Source: an uncultured Verrucomicrobiales bacterium (GTDB taxonomy: Bacteria > Verrucomicrobiota > Verrucomicrobiia > Verrucomicrobiales > Akkermansiaceae). From it: DNA of 15,879 nt. Under the pieces are notes generated by a model. That model had not been told where the DNA came from. It ran no database searches and worked only from the letters and a program-made list of their open reading frames with translations. The stretch lies in the NCBI GenBank assembly GCA_937969125.1, contig CALBVA010000186.1, positions 1-15,879 of the forward strand, given 5' to 3'. Shown one piece after another: positions 1 through 7,619 of the stretch; position 1 is the first letter of the stretch, and each line of letters begins with the position of its first letter. The position numbers and the translations under genes were made by a program.

Positions 1-16
1 AATATCTTTGATTTTC

Positions 17-34
17 AAGTGGCTGCAGCCACTT
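17..34. repeat. 18-base perfect palindrome, possible terminator of an upstream gene
   Basis: Positions 17-34 read AAGTGGCTG followed by its exact reverse complement CAGCCACTT. As RNA this could form a 7-bp stem (AAGTGGC/GCCACTT) with a TGCA loop. On the plus strand it is followed by a T-rich stretch with a run of five T at 44-48, so it could be the rho-independent terminator of a plus-strand gene lying to the left of the window, although the T run starts about 9 bases after the stem. On the minus strand the following bases are A-rich, so it is a poor terminator for the 184-864 gene. The rest of 1-183 is AT-richer than the genes and shows no convincing ORF, tRNA or other RNA gene. Confidence 0.4.
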
Positions 35-183
35 CCTGTTAGATTTTTAATTTAAAGAGGAAGCCTCAAAACTCCTAAATGGCATGATTGCTGAGACAAG
101 ACCACTATATGTCGTAGTCAAGATCCACTGGAGCACACAATGTTGTTACTCCCTTGTGTAGGAGCCCTGGGGGGATGGTAGCC

Positions 184-864
184 TTAGTTTTTCTTGGTGG
201 GATTGGCTAGGATGCGTTGGCTTTGTCTGAGGAGCTCGAGGGCGATGCCGGCGGGATACCACCATCCGAGGTGCCATTTGAGGAGTATCTTGAGGAATGA
301 GAGGTCAGCGAGGTAACTGTAGGTGCTGTAGGTGCTGTAGGCCACGATGATGAAGATGGTGAAGGATAGGATGATGAGGGCTTTCTGCAGGTTCTGTTCA
401 GGAGCTTTCCAGAGAAGGAGGCAGAGGGCGACAGTGCTGGCGACGATGTTAGTCCCGGAGAAGATTCTGAGATCCCGAATAAGGGCATCGAGGACCGATT
501 GATAGTGGCGATAAATCTTCGTTTTGAAGGCAGCGATCTTTCCTTTTCCGGAGGGCTCTTGGCGGTTGGCAATGAGAGCGGTGAGGTATTCGGCGGGGTC
601 AGCTTCGTAGAGGGCGATTTCGTTTTGGAATTTTTCCCGCTGACCTTTTGAGGAGATGAGTTTCCCCAGTGGTGATTCGAGCACGCTTTCGGCGGCTTTG
701 GCAGCTTTCAGGAGGGGCTGGGAGCGTGCGATGGTTTCTTCAATGACGACCGCACGAGTGTGCTGGGTGAGGTGGGCCTGCGCGAAGAAGGTGTAGCTGA
801 AGAAACTCAGGGAAAGGGCTAGGACGATGAAGTTCAGGAGGAGGGAGGTCTGGCGGAGGGTCAT
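184..864 (-). CDS. Hypothetical four-segment membrane protein
   Basis: A 226-residue protein that I do not recognise. The N-terminus (residues 7-29) is a hydrophobic segment that could be a membrane anchor or an uncleaved signal. Residues 30-135 form a hydrophilic, mostly helical, charged domain. Three further hydrophobic stretches follow at about 138-153, 161-184 and 190-210, and the tail is basic (ending NPTKKN). The helical domain between the first and second segments would lie on the far side of the membrane if residue 1 is cytoplasmic. The third membrane segment contains a YSTYSTYSY repeat encoded by a 9-base tandem repeat. The ATG at 862-864 is the only sensible start, as it leads directly into the hydrophobic segment. 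The gene is divergent from the histidine kinase with 90 bp between them. Its third codon positions are C-rich, so the plus strand stays G-rich across both genes. No function is assigned. Confidence 0.7.
   Translation of the reverse strand: MTLRQTSLLLNFIVLALSLSFFSYTFFAQAHLTQHTRAVVIEETIARSQPLLKAAKAAESVLESPLGKLISSKGQREKFQNEIALYEADPAEYLTALIANRQEPSGKGKIAAFKTKIYRHYQSVLDALIRDLRIFSGTNIVASTVALCLLLWKAPEQNLQKALIILSFTIFIIVAYSTYSTYSYLADLSFLKILLKWHLGWWYPAGIALELLRQSQRILANPTKKN
317..341. repeat. 9-base tandem repeat, 2.8 copies, inside a membrane segment
   Basis: The unit CTGTAGGTG occurs twice in perfect tandem and is followed by CTGTAGG. Because the period is a multiple of three the frame is preserved. 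On the minus strand it encodes Tyr-Ser-Thr repeats within the third hydrophobic segment of the 226-residue protein. Gain or loss of a unit would add or remove three residues without a frameshift. Confidence 0.8.
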
Positions 865-954
865 GGGTCAGGTGGGAAAAGCGCGATGGGCTGTCAGTGG
901 GTGTTCGCGTCCCTGTGTTTGAGGGGTGGATTTGAGGTTTTGGTATGAGGGAGG

Positions 955-2142
955 ATGTGTCAATCTGTCGCGGCAGTGAAGTCGGGTGTTCTTGATAAGA
1001 TTCTTTCGCGGCTCGGGCAGATCGAGCCGGAGGAGGTGCAGGCTTTGCTTTCGCGGCTGGTGCGGGAGAAGGGATTTCTGCAGAAGGTTTTTGAGGCGCT
1101 GCAGGAGGGGGTTCTGCTTTTGGAGCCATCGGGGAAGATTAGTTTTATCAATCATGCGGGGTGTGGATTCTTCGGGACGACGCCGGATGAGGCTCAGGGG
1201 AAGTCATTGGAGGAGGTGGTGCGTGGGGTGGATTGGGGGCAATTGCTCCAATCGGGGAGGTCGACGGTGAGCCGTGATCTGGAGGTGTTTTATCCGGAGA
1301 ATCGGTATCTCAATTTCTACCTTTCACCGGTGGCGGAGGAGGATGAGGCGGATCTGGGGCATGTGATGTTGGTGCGGGATGTGACGCGTTCGCGAAAGGA
1401 GGCGGCGCAGGAGATGGAGTCTGAGAAGTTAAATGCGCTGACATTGCTGGCGGCGGGGGTGGCGCATGAGATCGGGAATCCGCTGAATTCGCTATCGCTG
1501 CATTTGCAGCTAATGGAGCGGAAGGTGCGTGAGCTGCCGAAGGGTGATCAGGAGTCGCTCTCAGATCATTTAGGGACGGCGCGGGAGGAGATCGGGCGGC
1601 TGGATACGATTTTGAAGCAGTTCCTACAGGCGATGCGGCCGACGAGTCCGACGCGGGAGACGAGTGAGCTGCATCGGATTTTAGAGGAGAGCTTGTTGGC
1701 GCTGAGTCCGGAGCTGGAGAGTCGAGAGATCCGGGTGGCGCTAGAGCTGACGGATGAGATGCCGACGCTGGAGCTGGATCCGGTGCAGATTAAGCAGGCT
1801 CTCTATAATGTGATCCGGAATGCTTATCAGGCGGTGGGCCAGGCGGATGGGGAGATCCGAGTGAGTACGGTGGTGACGGATTATGAGGTGAGATTGGCGA
1901 TCGCGGATAATGGCTCGGGGATTTCGCCGGAGGTGATGGGAGCGATGTTTGAGCCTTTTCAGACGACGAAGGCGAGCGGGACGGGATTGGGGATGCTGAT
2001 TGTGAGGAGGATCCTGCGGGAGCATGGTGGGGAGCTGGAGGTGGAGAGCGAGGAGGGTGCGGGGACGAAGGTGACTTTATTTTTTCCGAGGACGGATAAG
2101 CGGGTGCGTCTGCTGGAGGATCAGCCGACGATTGAGATTTAA
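955..2142 (+). CDS. Soluble PAS-domain sensor histidine kinase, NtrB/AtoS-like
   Basis: A 395-residue histidine kinase that should autophosphorylate and pass phosphate to the NtrC-type regulator encoded 11 bp downstream. Residues about 40-145 form a PAS domain. The dimerisation/phosphoacceptor (HisKA) domain carries the H-box AAGVAHEIGNPLNSL with phosphoacceptor His171. The ATP-binding domain shows the N-box NVIRNAYQAV (Asn285, Asn289), the G1 box DNGSGI (Asp318), the F-box FEPFQTTK (332-339) and the G2 box GTGLGM (342-347). There is no signal peptide or membrane segment, so it is a cytoplasmic sensor and the PAS domain is the likely input. The ATG at 955 has a purine-rich GAGGGAGG run directly against it, with very short spacing. 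A GTG at 976 is an alternative start and would lose only seven residues. Codons end strongly in G (GCG, GAG, CTG), unlike dxs downstream. Family assignment is firm; the signal sensed is unknown. Confidence 0.94.
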   Translation: MCQSVAAVKSGVLDKILSRLGQIEPEEVQALLSRLVREKGFLQKVFEALQEGVLLLEPSGKISFINHAGCGFFGTTPDEAQGKSLEEVVRGVDWGQLLQSGRSTVSRDLEVFYPENRYLNFYLSPVAEEDEADLGHVMLVRDVTRSRKEAAQEMESEKLNALTLLAAGVAHEIGNPLNSLSLHLQLMERKVRELPKGDQESLSDHLGTAREEIGRLDTILKQFLQAMRPTSPTRETSELHRILEESLLALSPELESREIRVALELTDEMPTLELDPVQIKQALYNVIRNAYQAVGQADGEIRVSTVVTDYEVRLAIADNGSGISPEVMGAMFEPFQTTKASGTGLGMLIVRRILREHGGELEVESEEGAGTKVTLFFPRTDKRVRLLEDQPTIEI

Positions 2143-2153
2143 GGGCGTGATTT

Positions 2154-3548
2154 ATGAAGACTTTATTGATCGTAGATGATGAGAAGGCGACGCGGGATGC
2201 TCTGCGGATGGCGCTGGAGAATAGTTTTGATTGTTATGTGGCGGCAGACTTGCAGCAGGCGACGCAGGTGCTGAAGGCGGAGGATGTGGATCTGCTGCTG
2301 ACGGATTTGCGGTTAGGTGCGGACTCCGGAATGGAGGTGCTGGATGCGGCGTTGGCCCGGCCGCAACCGCCAGTGTGCCTGATGATGACGGCCTACGGAT
2401 CAGTGGATACGGCAGTGGAAGCGATGCGCCGAGGGGCATGGCACTTTGTGACGAAGCCGCTGAATCTGGATGAGGTGGAATTGCTACTGAAGCGGGCGGT
2501 GAGGAATCGGACGTTGGAGAAGGAAAACGTGAAGTTGGTGGAGGAGAACGAGGTGTTGCGGACGAGCAAGGCGACCTCACGGAAGGGGCTGGAGCGGTTG
2601 ATCGGGAGCTCGCCGCAGATGCAGCGGGTGGCGGCGAAGATCGAGCAAATCGCGCCGACTCGAGCGACGGTGCTCATTGAGGGAGAATCCGGAACGGGTA
2701 AGGAGGTGGTGGCGCATACGCTGCACGACCTTTCGGGACGACCGGGGGAGAAATTTGTAGCGGTGAATTGTGCGGCGCTGTCCCCGCAATTGCTGGAGAG
2801 CGAGCTCTTCGGGCATGAGAAGGGAGCCTTTACCGGGGCCTCGCAGCGGCGAGTGGGGAGATTCGAGCAGGCGCACGGCGGGACGCTTTTTCTGGATGAG
2901 ATCGGAGAAATCGATGCGACGACGCAGGTGAAACTGCTAAGAGCACTGTCCGAGCGGACGGTGGAACGGGTAGGATCAAACTCGCCGATCAAGGTCGATG
3001 TGCGAGTGATCGCGGCTACGAACCGGCGGCTGGTGGAGATGGTAGCGGAGGGTGACTTTCGGGAGGATCTGTATTTCCGACTGAATGTGCTGGGGATCCT
3101 GATGCCTCCGCTCAGGGAGAGGCGGGAGGATATTGTCCTGCTGGCGAATTCCTTTCTGAGTGAGTTCGCTAAGGAAAACGGGCGGGAGGAGAAGCCGCTG
3201 ACAGAGGCGGCAATGGCGAAGCTGAAGTCCTACGATTGGCCCGGCAACGTGCGTGAACTGCGGACGGCGATCGAGCATGCGGTGGTGATGTCAAACCAAA
3301 GTAAACTGGATGTGCAGCATCTGCCTGAGTTTCTAATATCGAACGGGCGGGGCTGGGAAACGATGACTGGGAAAAAGGCCCTTGCTCCGGCGGAGGAATT
3401 CAACTTGCATGCACTTGAACAGCGCACGATTCAGGGTGCCTTGCTGGCCACGGACGGAAATCGGACGAAGGCAGCGGGACTCTTAGGAATCAGCCGCAGA
3501 ACTTTGCAAAGGAAACTGAGCGAAGCACCCCCAATCGAGTCTAAATAA
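2154..3548 (+). CDS. NtrC-family sigma-54-dependent response regulator
   Basis: A 464-residue transcription activator with the standard three parts. The receiver domain (1-115) has acidic pocket Asp8/Asp9, phosphoacceptor Asp51, conserved Thr79 and Lys101. The AAA+ sigma-54 interaction domain (about 147-385) has Walker A GESGTGKE (177-184), the sigma-54 contact loop GAFTGA (224-229), Walker B GGTLFLDEIGE (242-252) and the WPGNVREL motif (362-369). The C-terminal Fis-type helix-turn-helix (about 425-456) contains NRTKAAGLLGISRRTLQRKL. All residues needed for phosphorylation, ATP hydrolysis and sigma-54 contact are present, so it should be active. The start ATG follows the kinase stop by 11 bp, with a GGG 8 bases upstream as a weak ribosome site. 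The pair is clearly one transcription unit. Target promoters are unknown; I saw no convincing sigma-54 (-24/-12) promoter in the non-coding parts of the window. Confidence 0.97.
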   Translation: MKTLLIVDDEKATRDALRMALENSFDCYVAADLQQATQVLKAEDVDLLLTDLRLGADSGMEVLDAALARPQPPVCLMMTAYGSVDTAVEAMRRGAWHFVTKPLNLDEVELLLKRAVRNRTLEKENVKLVEENEVLRTSKATSRKGLERLIGSSPQMQRVAAKIEQIAPTRATVLIEGESGTGKEVVAHTLHDLSGRPGEKFVAVNCAALSPQLLESELFGHEKGAFTGASQRRVGRFEQAHGGTLFLDEIGEIDATTQVKLLRALSERTVERVGSNSPIKVDVRVIAATNRRLVEMVAEGDFREDLYFRLNVLGILMPPLRERREDIVLLANSFLSEFAKENGREEKPLTEAAMAKLKSYDWPGNVRELRTAIEHAVVMSNQSKLDVQHLPEFLISNGRGWETMTGKKALAPAEEFNLHALEQRTIQGALLATDGNRTKAAGLLGISRRTLQRKLSEAPPIESK

Positions 3549-3551
3549 ATC

Positions 3552-5384
3552 ATGAGTAGTTCTACAAAAGTCGGCGGGATGGATACCGCTGTCCTGGTCC
3601 GCCGCCTTCTTTTCTTCGTCCTGCTCTTCGGACTGGTCTGGTTTTATCTGGTCGTGACGTTCCGGGGGCTGACCGCTCCCCATGGGATGGAGCAGGCCCA
3701 GATCGGGCGCGAGATCGCCCGAGGGAACAATTCCACCACTAAAGTTATCCGCCCGGCAGCAATCTGGCAGGCCCAGCAAAATGAGAATGAGTCGCCCGAT
3801 CTGGATACGCTCTATGATACCTACCACTCCCCTCTCAATCCCTTCCTCTATGGCTTCGTACTGAAGATGGTGGGCGGGGATGACTTCGATAAGTTCCAGA
3901 TGGCGGAGGACAATCGAACCGTCTACCGGCTGGACCGAGTGATTGCTGCGATCTCGGTCATTTTGTTCCTGATTTCGATCGGGGTGAATTACCTGCTAAT
4001 CTCGAGAATTTTCGATGTACGCATCGCCGGAGTGACGGCGCTGCTGATGGCTCTCAGTGACCTCATGTGGAACTTCACCCAGACTGGGCTACCACAGATG
4101 TTGATGCTCCTTTTATTCTCCTGTGCGCTGTTCTTCATTTATCGGGCGTTGGAGGCCTCGGTGGAGAACCGGGCGGCGATTGGCTCGATCGTGGTGGCGG
4201 CGATCTTCCTGGCCCTGTTGGCGCTTTCCCATTGGCTGACGATCTGGATCACGCTGGGCTTTGTGCTCTATGCCGCCTTCTTCTTCCGACCAAAGGGCCT
4301 TTCCGGAATGATCGTCTTGGGCATCCTTGTCCTCTTCAGCTTTTACTTCATGGGCAAGAACATGGAGTGGACAGGAAATCCGGGAGGCACGGCATTTCTC
4401 ACTCTCTACGGAGGTCTGGCTGAGTCCGAGGAAAACATCATGCGGACGAGTGATCCCAGCGGTGAAACCTACCGGGTTCTTTATAACCTCAACTCGCTGC
4501 TACTGAATACAGCATCGAACATTCTCAAGCAGACCAACCTTCTCTACAACAATCTGGGGTCCATCATCGTGGCTCCGATGTTTTTCTTCGCCCTGCTGCA
4601 CCCCTTCAAGCGGGAGTCGATTGCCCGCTTCCGCTGGATCATTCTGCTGATGTGGATCATGGGCGCGATGGGAATGGCCATCTTCGGTCTTTCAAGGAGC
4701 TCCACTGACCCGAATCAGCTTCACATTATCTTTGCGCCCATCATGTCAGCTTACGGACTGGCCTTTGTCTCGATTCTGTGGAGCCGCCTGGAGTTTCCGG
4801 TAGGGAGTGCTTTGATGAGATATGGGCACTTTGTGATCGTGGTACTGGTCAGTGCCGGCCCGCTGATGCTTTCCATTCCCAATGAAATCCGGACCGGAAT
4901 CATCGTGGGTGAGACGAAGCGCCCGGTCTGGCCACCTTATTGGCCATCGGCTCTGAGCCGGACCCTCCACGATGCCACTGACGGAGAGAAGGATATCATT
5001 TTCTCGGACCAGCCGTGGGCGGTCGCCTGGTATGCGGATCGCCGCTCAATCTGGCTTCCCCGAAAAATCAAAGAACTCGAAGCGATGGAGAAATTGGTCC
5101 AAGAGCAAAAGCTCAATCCAGCCGGAATCCTGGTGAGCCCCGTCTCCTTCCAGAACAATCCTCTGTATGGCATCGCTCCTTTCGGCTCCAAGGAGGAGTT
5201 CGCAGCTTACATGCTCCACGGCACAGCAATTGCCGCAACCAATGGAGGAATTGGCCAAGGAGGCCTTCGAAGCAGGACTCCTTCCCTTTCCGAGGTCACC
5301 TCGCGCTATCCTCATGAGCGCCACCTCTATCCGACCCGGATCATCTACTTCTCCAAAAAGCCCGTGGTCAATCAGACTCAGTAA
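3552..5384 (+). CDS. GT-C-like polyprenyl-linked sugar glycosyltransferase (ArnT/RgtA-like)
   Basis: A 610-residue inner-membrane protein with about 11 hydrophobic segments (roughly 13-36, 128-150, 158-170, 180-198, 208-226, 228-246, 250-267, 335-350, 360-380, 388-410 and 424-442) and a soluble C-terminal domain of about 160 residues. After the first segment comes GMEQAQIGREIARG (45-58), resembling the DE-A-Y-A-E-I-AREM loop of ArnT/PMT-type GT-C enzymes. The usual catalytic acidic pair appears here as a single Glu47. A YDTYHSPLNPFLYG stretch (88-101) matches the conserved aromatic/HPPL-like motif of the same fold. Such enzymes move a sugar from a polyprenyl-phosphate donor to a lipid, glycan or protein on the outer face of the membrane. 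The ATG lies only 3 bp after the regulator stop, so co-transcription with the two-component genes is likely; Met10 (position 3579) is an alternative start. The fold is fairly secure, the substrate is not known. Confidence 0.7.
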   Translation: MSSSTKVGGMDTAVLVRRLLFFVLLFGLVWFYLVVTFRGLTAPHGMEQAQIGREIARGNNSTTKVIRPAAIWQAQQNENESPDLDTLYDTYHSPLNPFLYGFVLKMVGGDDFDKFQMAEDNRTVYRLDRVIAAISVILFLISIGVNYLLISRIFDVRIAGVTALLMALSDLMWNFTQTGLPQMLMLLLFSCALFFIYRALEASVENRAAIGSIVVAAIFLALLALSHWLTIWITLGFVLYAAFFFRPKGLSGMIVLGILVLFSFYFMGKNMEWTGNPGGTAFLTLYGGLAESEENIMRTSDPSGETYRVLYNLNSLLLNTASNILKQTNLLYNNLGSIIVAPMFFFALLHPFKRESIARFRWIILLMWIMGAMGMAIFGLSRSSTDPNQLHIIFAPIMSAYGLAFVSILWSRLEFPVGSALMRYGHFVIVVLVSAGPLMLSIPNEIRTGIIVGETKRPVWPPYWPSALSRTLHDATDGEKDIIFSDQPWAVAWYADRRSIWLPRKIKELEAMEKLVQEQKLNPAGILVSPVSFQNNPLYGIAPFGSKEEFAAYMLHGTAIAATNGGIGQGGLRSRTPSLSEVTSRYPHERHLYPTRIIYFSKKPVVNQTQ

Positions 5385-5398
5385 TTTTTGAGAGGACT

Positions 5399-5424
5399 AA
5401 ACCGCAGCCTCGATCAAACCGCAG
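5399..5424. repeat. Short direct repeat upstream of xseB
   Basis: AAACCGCAG occurs at 5399-5407 and again at 5416-5424, with starts 17 bases apart, within the 56-bp gap between the glycosyltransferase and xseB. The spacing is about one and a half helical turns. It could be an operator for the xseB-dxs unit or chance; no clear -35/-10 pair is visible in this gap. Confidence 0.3.
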
Positions 5425-5440
5425 TCCCTCATCTCTACTG

Positions 5441-5752
5441 ATGCCTCCGAAAAAAAAAGCAGCAAAGGCCCCCAAGCCGGTTGCCAAATCCTTCGAAGAC
5501 GCTTCCGAGGAGCTGGATGAGATTACCAAAGTCCTGGAAAAAGGCGGCCTGCCCCTCGAGGAACTCGTCTCGAACTTCGAGCGCGGGCAGGAATTAATGC
5601 TCTACTGCCTACGCACTCTGAATTCCGCACGGAAACGACTCGACCTTCTCGAGGCAAACCTTCATGCAGAGTCCGCAGAGGAGCCCGACGATCCGGAAGA
5701 ACTGATCCCGGGCCTCGATGACGACCCAGACGACGATGTCCGACTCTTCTAA
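5441..5752 (+). CDS. xseB: Exodeoxyribonuclease VII small subunit
   Basis: A 103-residue protein matching the XseB family. XseB is the small non-catalytic subunit that assembles in several copies with XseA to form exonuclease VII, which degrades single-stranded DNA to oligonucleotides in the cytoplasm. The core (about 17-75) shows the family signature: SFEDASEELDEITKVLEKGG, then LPLEELVSNFERGQEL, followed by a second helix with CLRTLNSARKRLDLLE. It is predicted to be two antiparallel helices. The N-terminal PPKKKAAKAPKP stretch is lysine/proline-rich and the C-terminal tail (78-103) is strongly acidic; both extend the typical 70-80 residue family core. The ATG at 5441 has no clear Shine-Dalgarno. 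The 3' end overlaps dxs. xseA is not in the window. Confidence 0.93.
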   Translation: MPPKKKAAKAPKPVAKSFEDASEELDEITKVLEKGGLPLEELVSNFERGQELMLYCLRTLNSARKRLDLLEANLHAESAEEPDDPEELIPGLDDDPDDDVRLF

Positions 5753-7619
5753 CACCTCCCACCTTGACCAGATCAAGGGTCCCGAAGACCTCCAGAAACT
5801 CACTGCTGACCAGCTCCCGGAGCTTGCGCAGGAAATCCGGGATGTCTTGATTCAATCACTGGCAAATACCGGCGGGCACTTGGGCCCGAATCTCGGAGTT
5901 GTGGAGCTGAGCATAGCCCTGCACCGGGTTTTCAACTCACCGGAAGACAAGTTTCTCTTCGACGTTTCCCACCAAGGCTACGTTCACAAGATGCTCACCG
6001 GGCGGGCAAATAAGATCGATACCATCCGCCAGTATGAAGGTTTAAATGGGTTCCTCCTCCGGACTGAGTCGGAGCACGACTGCTACGGAGCAGGCCACGC
6101 CGGCACCGCCCTTTCGGCGGCATTGGGAATGTGCTCCGGTCGTGATCTCAAAGGTGCCGACAATCATGTGGTGGCCGTCGCAGGTGATGCCGCATTCACC
6201 TGCGGACCGACTCTGGAGGCCCTGAACAATATCGCCGAGACCACGAAGCGATGCATTGTGGTGCTGAACGACAATGAGTGGTCCATCGACAAAAATGTCG
6301 GAGCTCTGGCGAAGTATTTTAACGCTCTTCAAACCCACTCGACTTACAACGGTATTCGGGAAAAGGCAGCCTCCCTCGTGGAAAAGGTGGCCGGCCCGGG
6401 TGCGCGGAAATTTGCCCATAAAGTCGAACGGAATGCCAAGAACATGATCATGCCGAATGTTCTCTTCGAGAAGTTCGGTCTTCGCTATTATGGCCCGATT
6501 GACGGCCATGATATCGGATCGCTGGTCAAAACCCTGGAGCATCTCAAGGACAAGGAAGAGCCGGTAATCCTCCACATCATTACCGAGAAAGGCCGCGGTT
6601 ATCAGCCTGCTCTAGACAAACCCGGAAAATTCCACGGACTGGGCACATACAAGGTGGAGGATGGCTCCACTGAAGCAGGTGCCCCAACCTTCTCCGAAAT
6701 CTTTGGTCGCACCGTAACCGACTTCGCAAAGAAGGATCAGAAAATCACCGCCATCACCGCAGCGATGCCCGGTGGCACGAAGCTCGAGACCTTCAAGGCC
6801 GAAGTTCCAGAGCGTTACTTTGACACCGGAATTGCCGAAGAGCACGCCGCACTTTTCGCCTGTGGCCACGCCACAGAGGGGCTGAAGCCATTTCTGGCAA
6901 TCTATTCCACCTTCATGCAGCGCGCCTATGACATGATTATCCATGACATGGCTCTGCAGAATCTCCCGGTGCGCCTCTGTATGGATCGCGGCGGACTTTC
7001 CGGCGACGACGGCCCTACCCACCACGGACTCTTCGATATCGGGTACCTACGCCATGTTCCGGGCCTCGTCCACATGCAGGCCAAGGATGAGGATGAATTC
7101 GTAGATATGCTATGGACGATGGCTAACTACGAGGATGGTCCCATCGCAATCCGCTACTCCCGTGGAAACGGACCCGGCACTGCTATCAAGGATAAGCCCG
7201 CGCTGCTCACCATCGGTGAGGCCGAGGTCATTCAGGAGGGCTCTGATGTCTGCCTCATCCCCCTCGGAACCATGATGGAGGTGGCATTGGAAGCCAAAGC
7301 CACCCTCGAGGAAAAAGGATACAGCGTCACTCTAATCAACCCACGCTGGATCAAGCCACTGGACTCACGAACCATCTCTAATCTCGCCCGCAAGGCCAAG
7401 GTCGTCTGCACTTTTGAGGATCACGTCCTCTACAACGGCTTCGGGCTCTCGATTATCGAACTCCTGCACGATGAGGTCATCGACACTCCGGTGGAGCGGA
7501 TTGGCTGGCCCGATGAATTCGTAGAACACGGAAAGCCGGAGATCCTGCGCGAGAAGCATGGTCTGACTGCGGCGAATGCTCTCGAGAAAATTCTGCCCCA
7601 TCTCGGCGGACAGGAATAG
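5736..7619 (+). CDS. dxs: 1-deoxy-D-xylulose-5-phosphate synthase, GDA variant
   Basis: DXS condenses pyruvate and glyceraldehyde 3-phosphate, using thiamine diphosphate, to give the first intermediate of the MEP isoprenoid pathway; the product also feeds thiamine and pyridoxal synthesis. From the ATG at 5736 it has 627 residues, close to the 620 of E. coli DXS. Conserved residues line up: His48 (TGGHLGPNLG), His79 (DVSHQGYVHK), His121 (YGAGHAGT), Asn180 (LNDNEWSI), catalytic Glu368 (GIAEEHA), Tyr390 and Arg396 (YSTFMQRAYD), Arg418, Asp425 and His429 (DRGGLSGDDGPTHHG). The thiamine/magnesium motif that usually begins GDG reads GDA (150-152); Asp151 is kept. A second in-frame ATG at 5718 would add six residues; neither start has a clear ribosome site. 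The gene overlaps xseB by 17 bp (35 bp from 5718), implying translational coupling. No ispA lies between them. Confidence 0.95.
   Translation: MSDSSNTSHLDQIKGPEDLQKLTADQLPELAQEIRDVLIQSLANTGGHLGPNLGVVELSIALHRVFNSPEDKFLFDVSHQGYVHKMLTGRANKIDTIRQYEGLNGFLLRTESEHDCYGAGHAGTALSAALGMCSGRDLKGADNHVVAVAGDAAFTCGPTLEALNNIAETTKRCIVVLNDNEWSIDKNVGALAKYFNALQTHSTYNGIREKAASLVEKVAGPGARKFAHKVERNAKNMIMPNVLFEKFGLRYYGPIDGHDIGSLVKTLEHLKDKEEPVILHIITEKGRGYQPALDKPGKFHGLGTYKVEDGSTEAGAPTFSEIFGRTVTDFAKKDQKITAITAAMPGGTKLETFKAEVPERYFDTGIAEEHAALFACGHATEGLKPFLAIYSTFMQRAYDMIIHDMALQNLPVRLCMDRGGLSGDDGPTHHGLFDIGYLRHVPGLVHMQAKDEDEFVDMLWTMANYEDGPIAIRYSRGNGPGTAIKDKPALLTIGEAEVIQEGSDVCLIPLGTMMEVALEAKATLEEKGYSVTLINPRWIKPLDSRTISNLARKAKVVCTFEDHVLYNGFGLSIIELLHDEVIDTPVERIGWPDEFVEHGKPEILREKHGLTAANALEKILPHLGGQE

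Noticed and set aside
1..183. Possible small RNA gene (tmRNA, 6S, SRP RNA or tRNA) in the left gap
   Set aside because: No T-loop motif, CCA end, SRP tetraloop pattern or long paired stem was found on either strand. Only the 17-34 palindrome and a weak ACACAA/TTGTGT inverted repeat (135-159) are present.
865..954. Promoter for the histidine kinase (TTGAGG at 919-924 with TATGAG at 944-949)
   Set aside because: The spacer would be 19 bases and transcription would start at about the ATG, leaving no leader. The match is too weak to call.
2393..2992. Open frame (199 codons) antisense to the response regulator
   Set aside because: It covers the receiver and AAA+ coding, where the sense frame is beyond doubt. 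The translation is Ser/Cys-rich and low in structure, typical of a shadow frame.
955..3548. Possible PrsK/PrsR pair of the exosortase/PEP-CTERM system
   Set aside because: PrsK carries many membrane segments, whereas this kinase is a short soluble PAS protein. No exosortase or PEP-CTERM protein is in the window; neither exported protein ends in a PEP motif plus membrane anchor.
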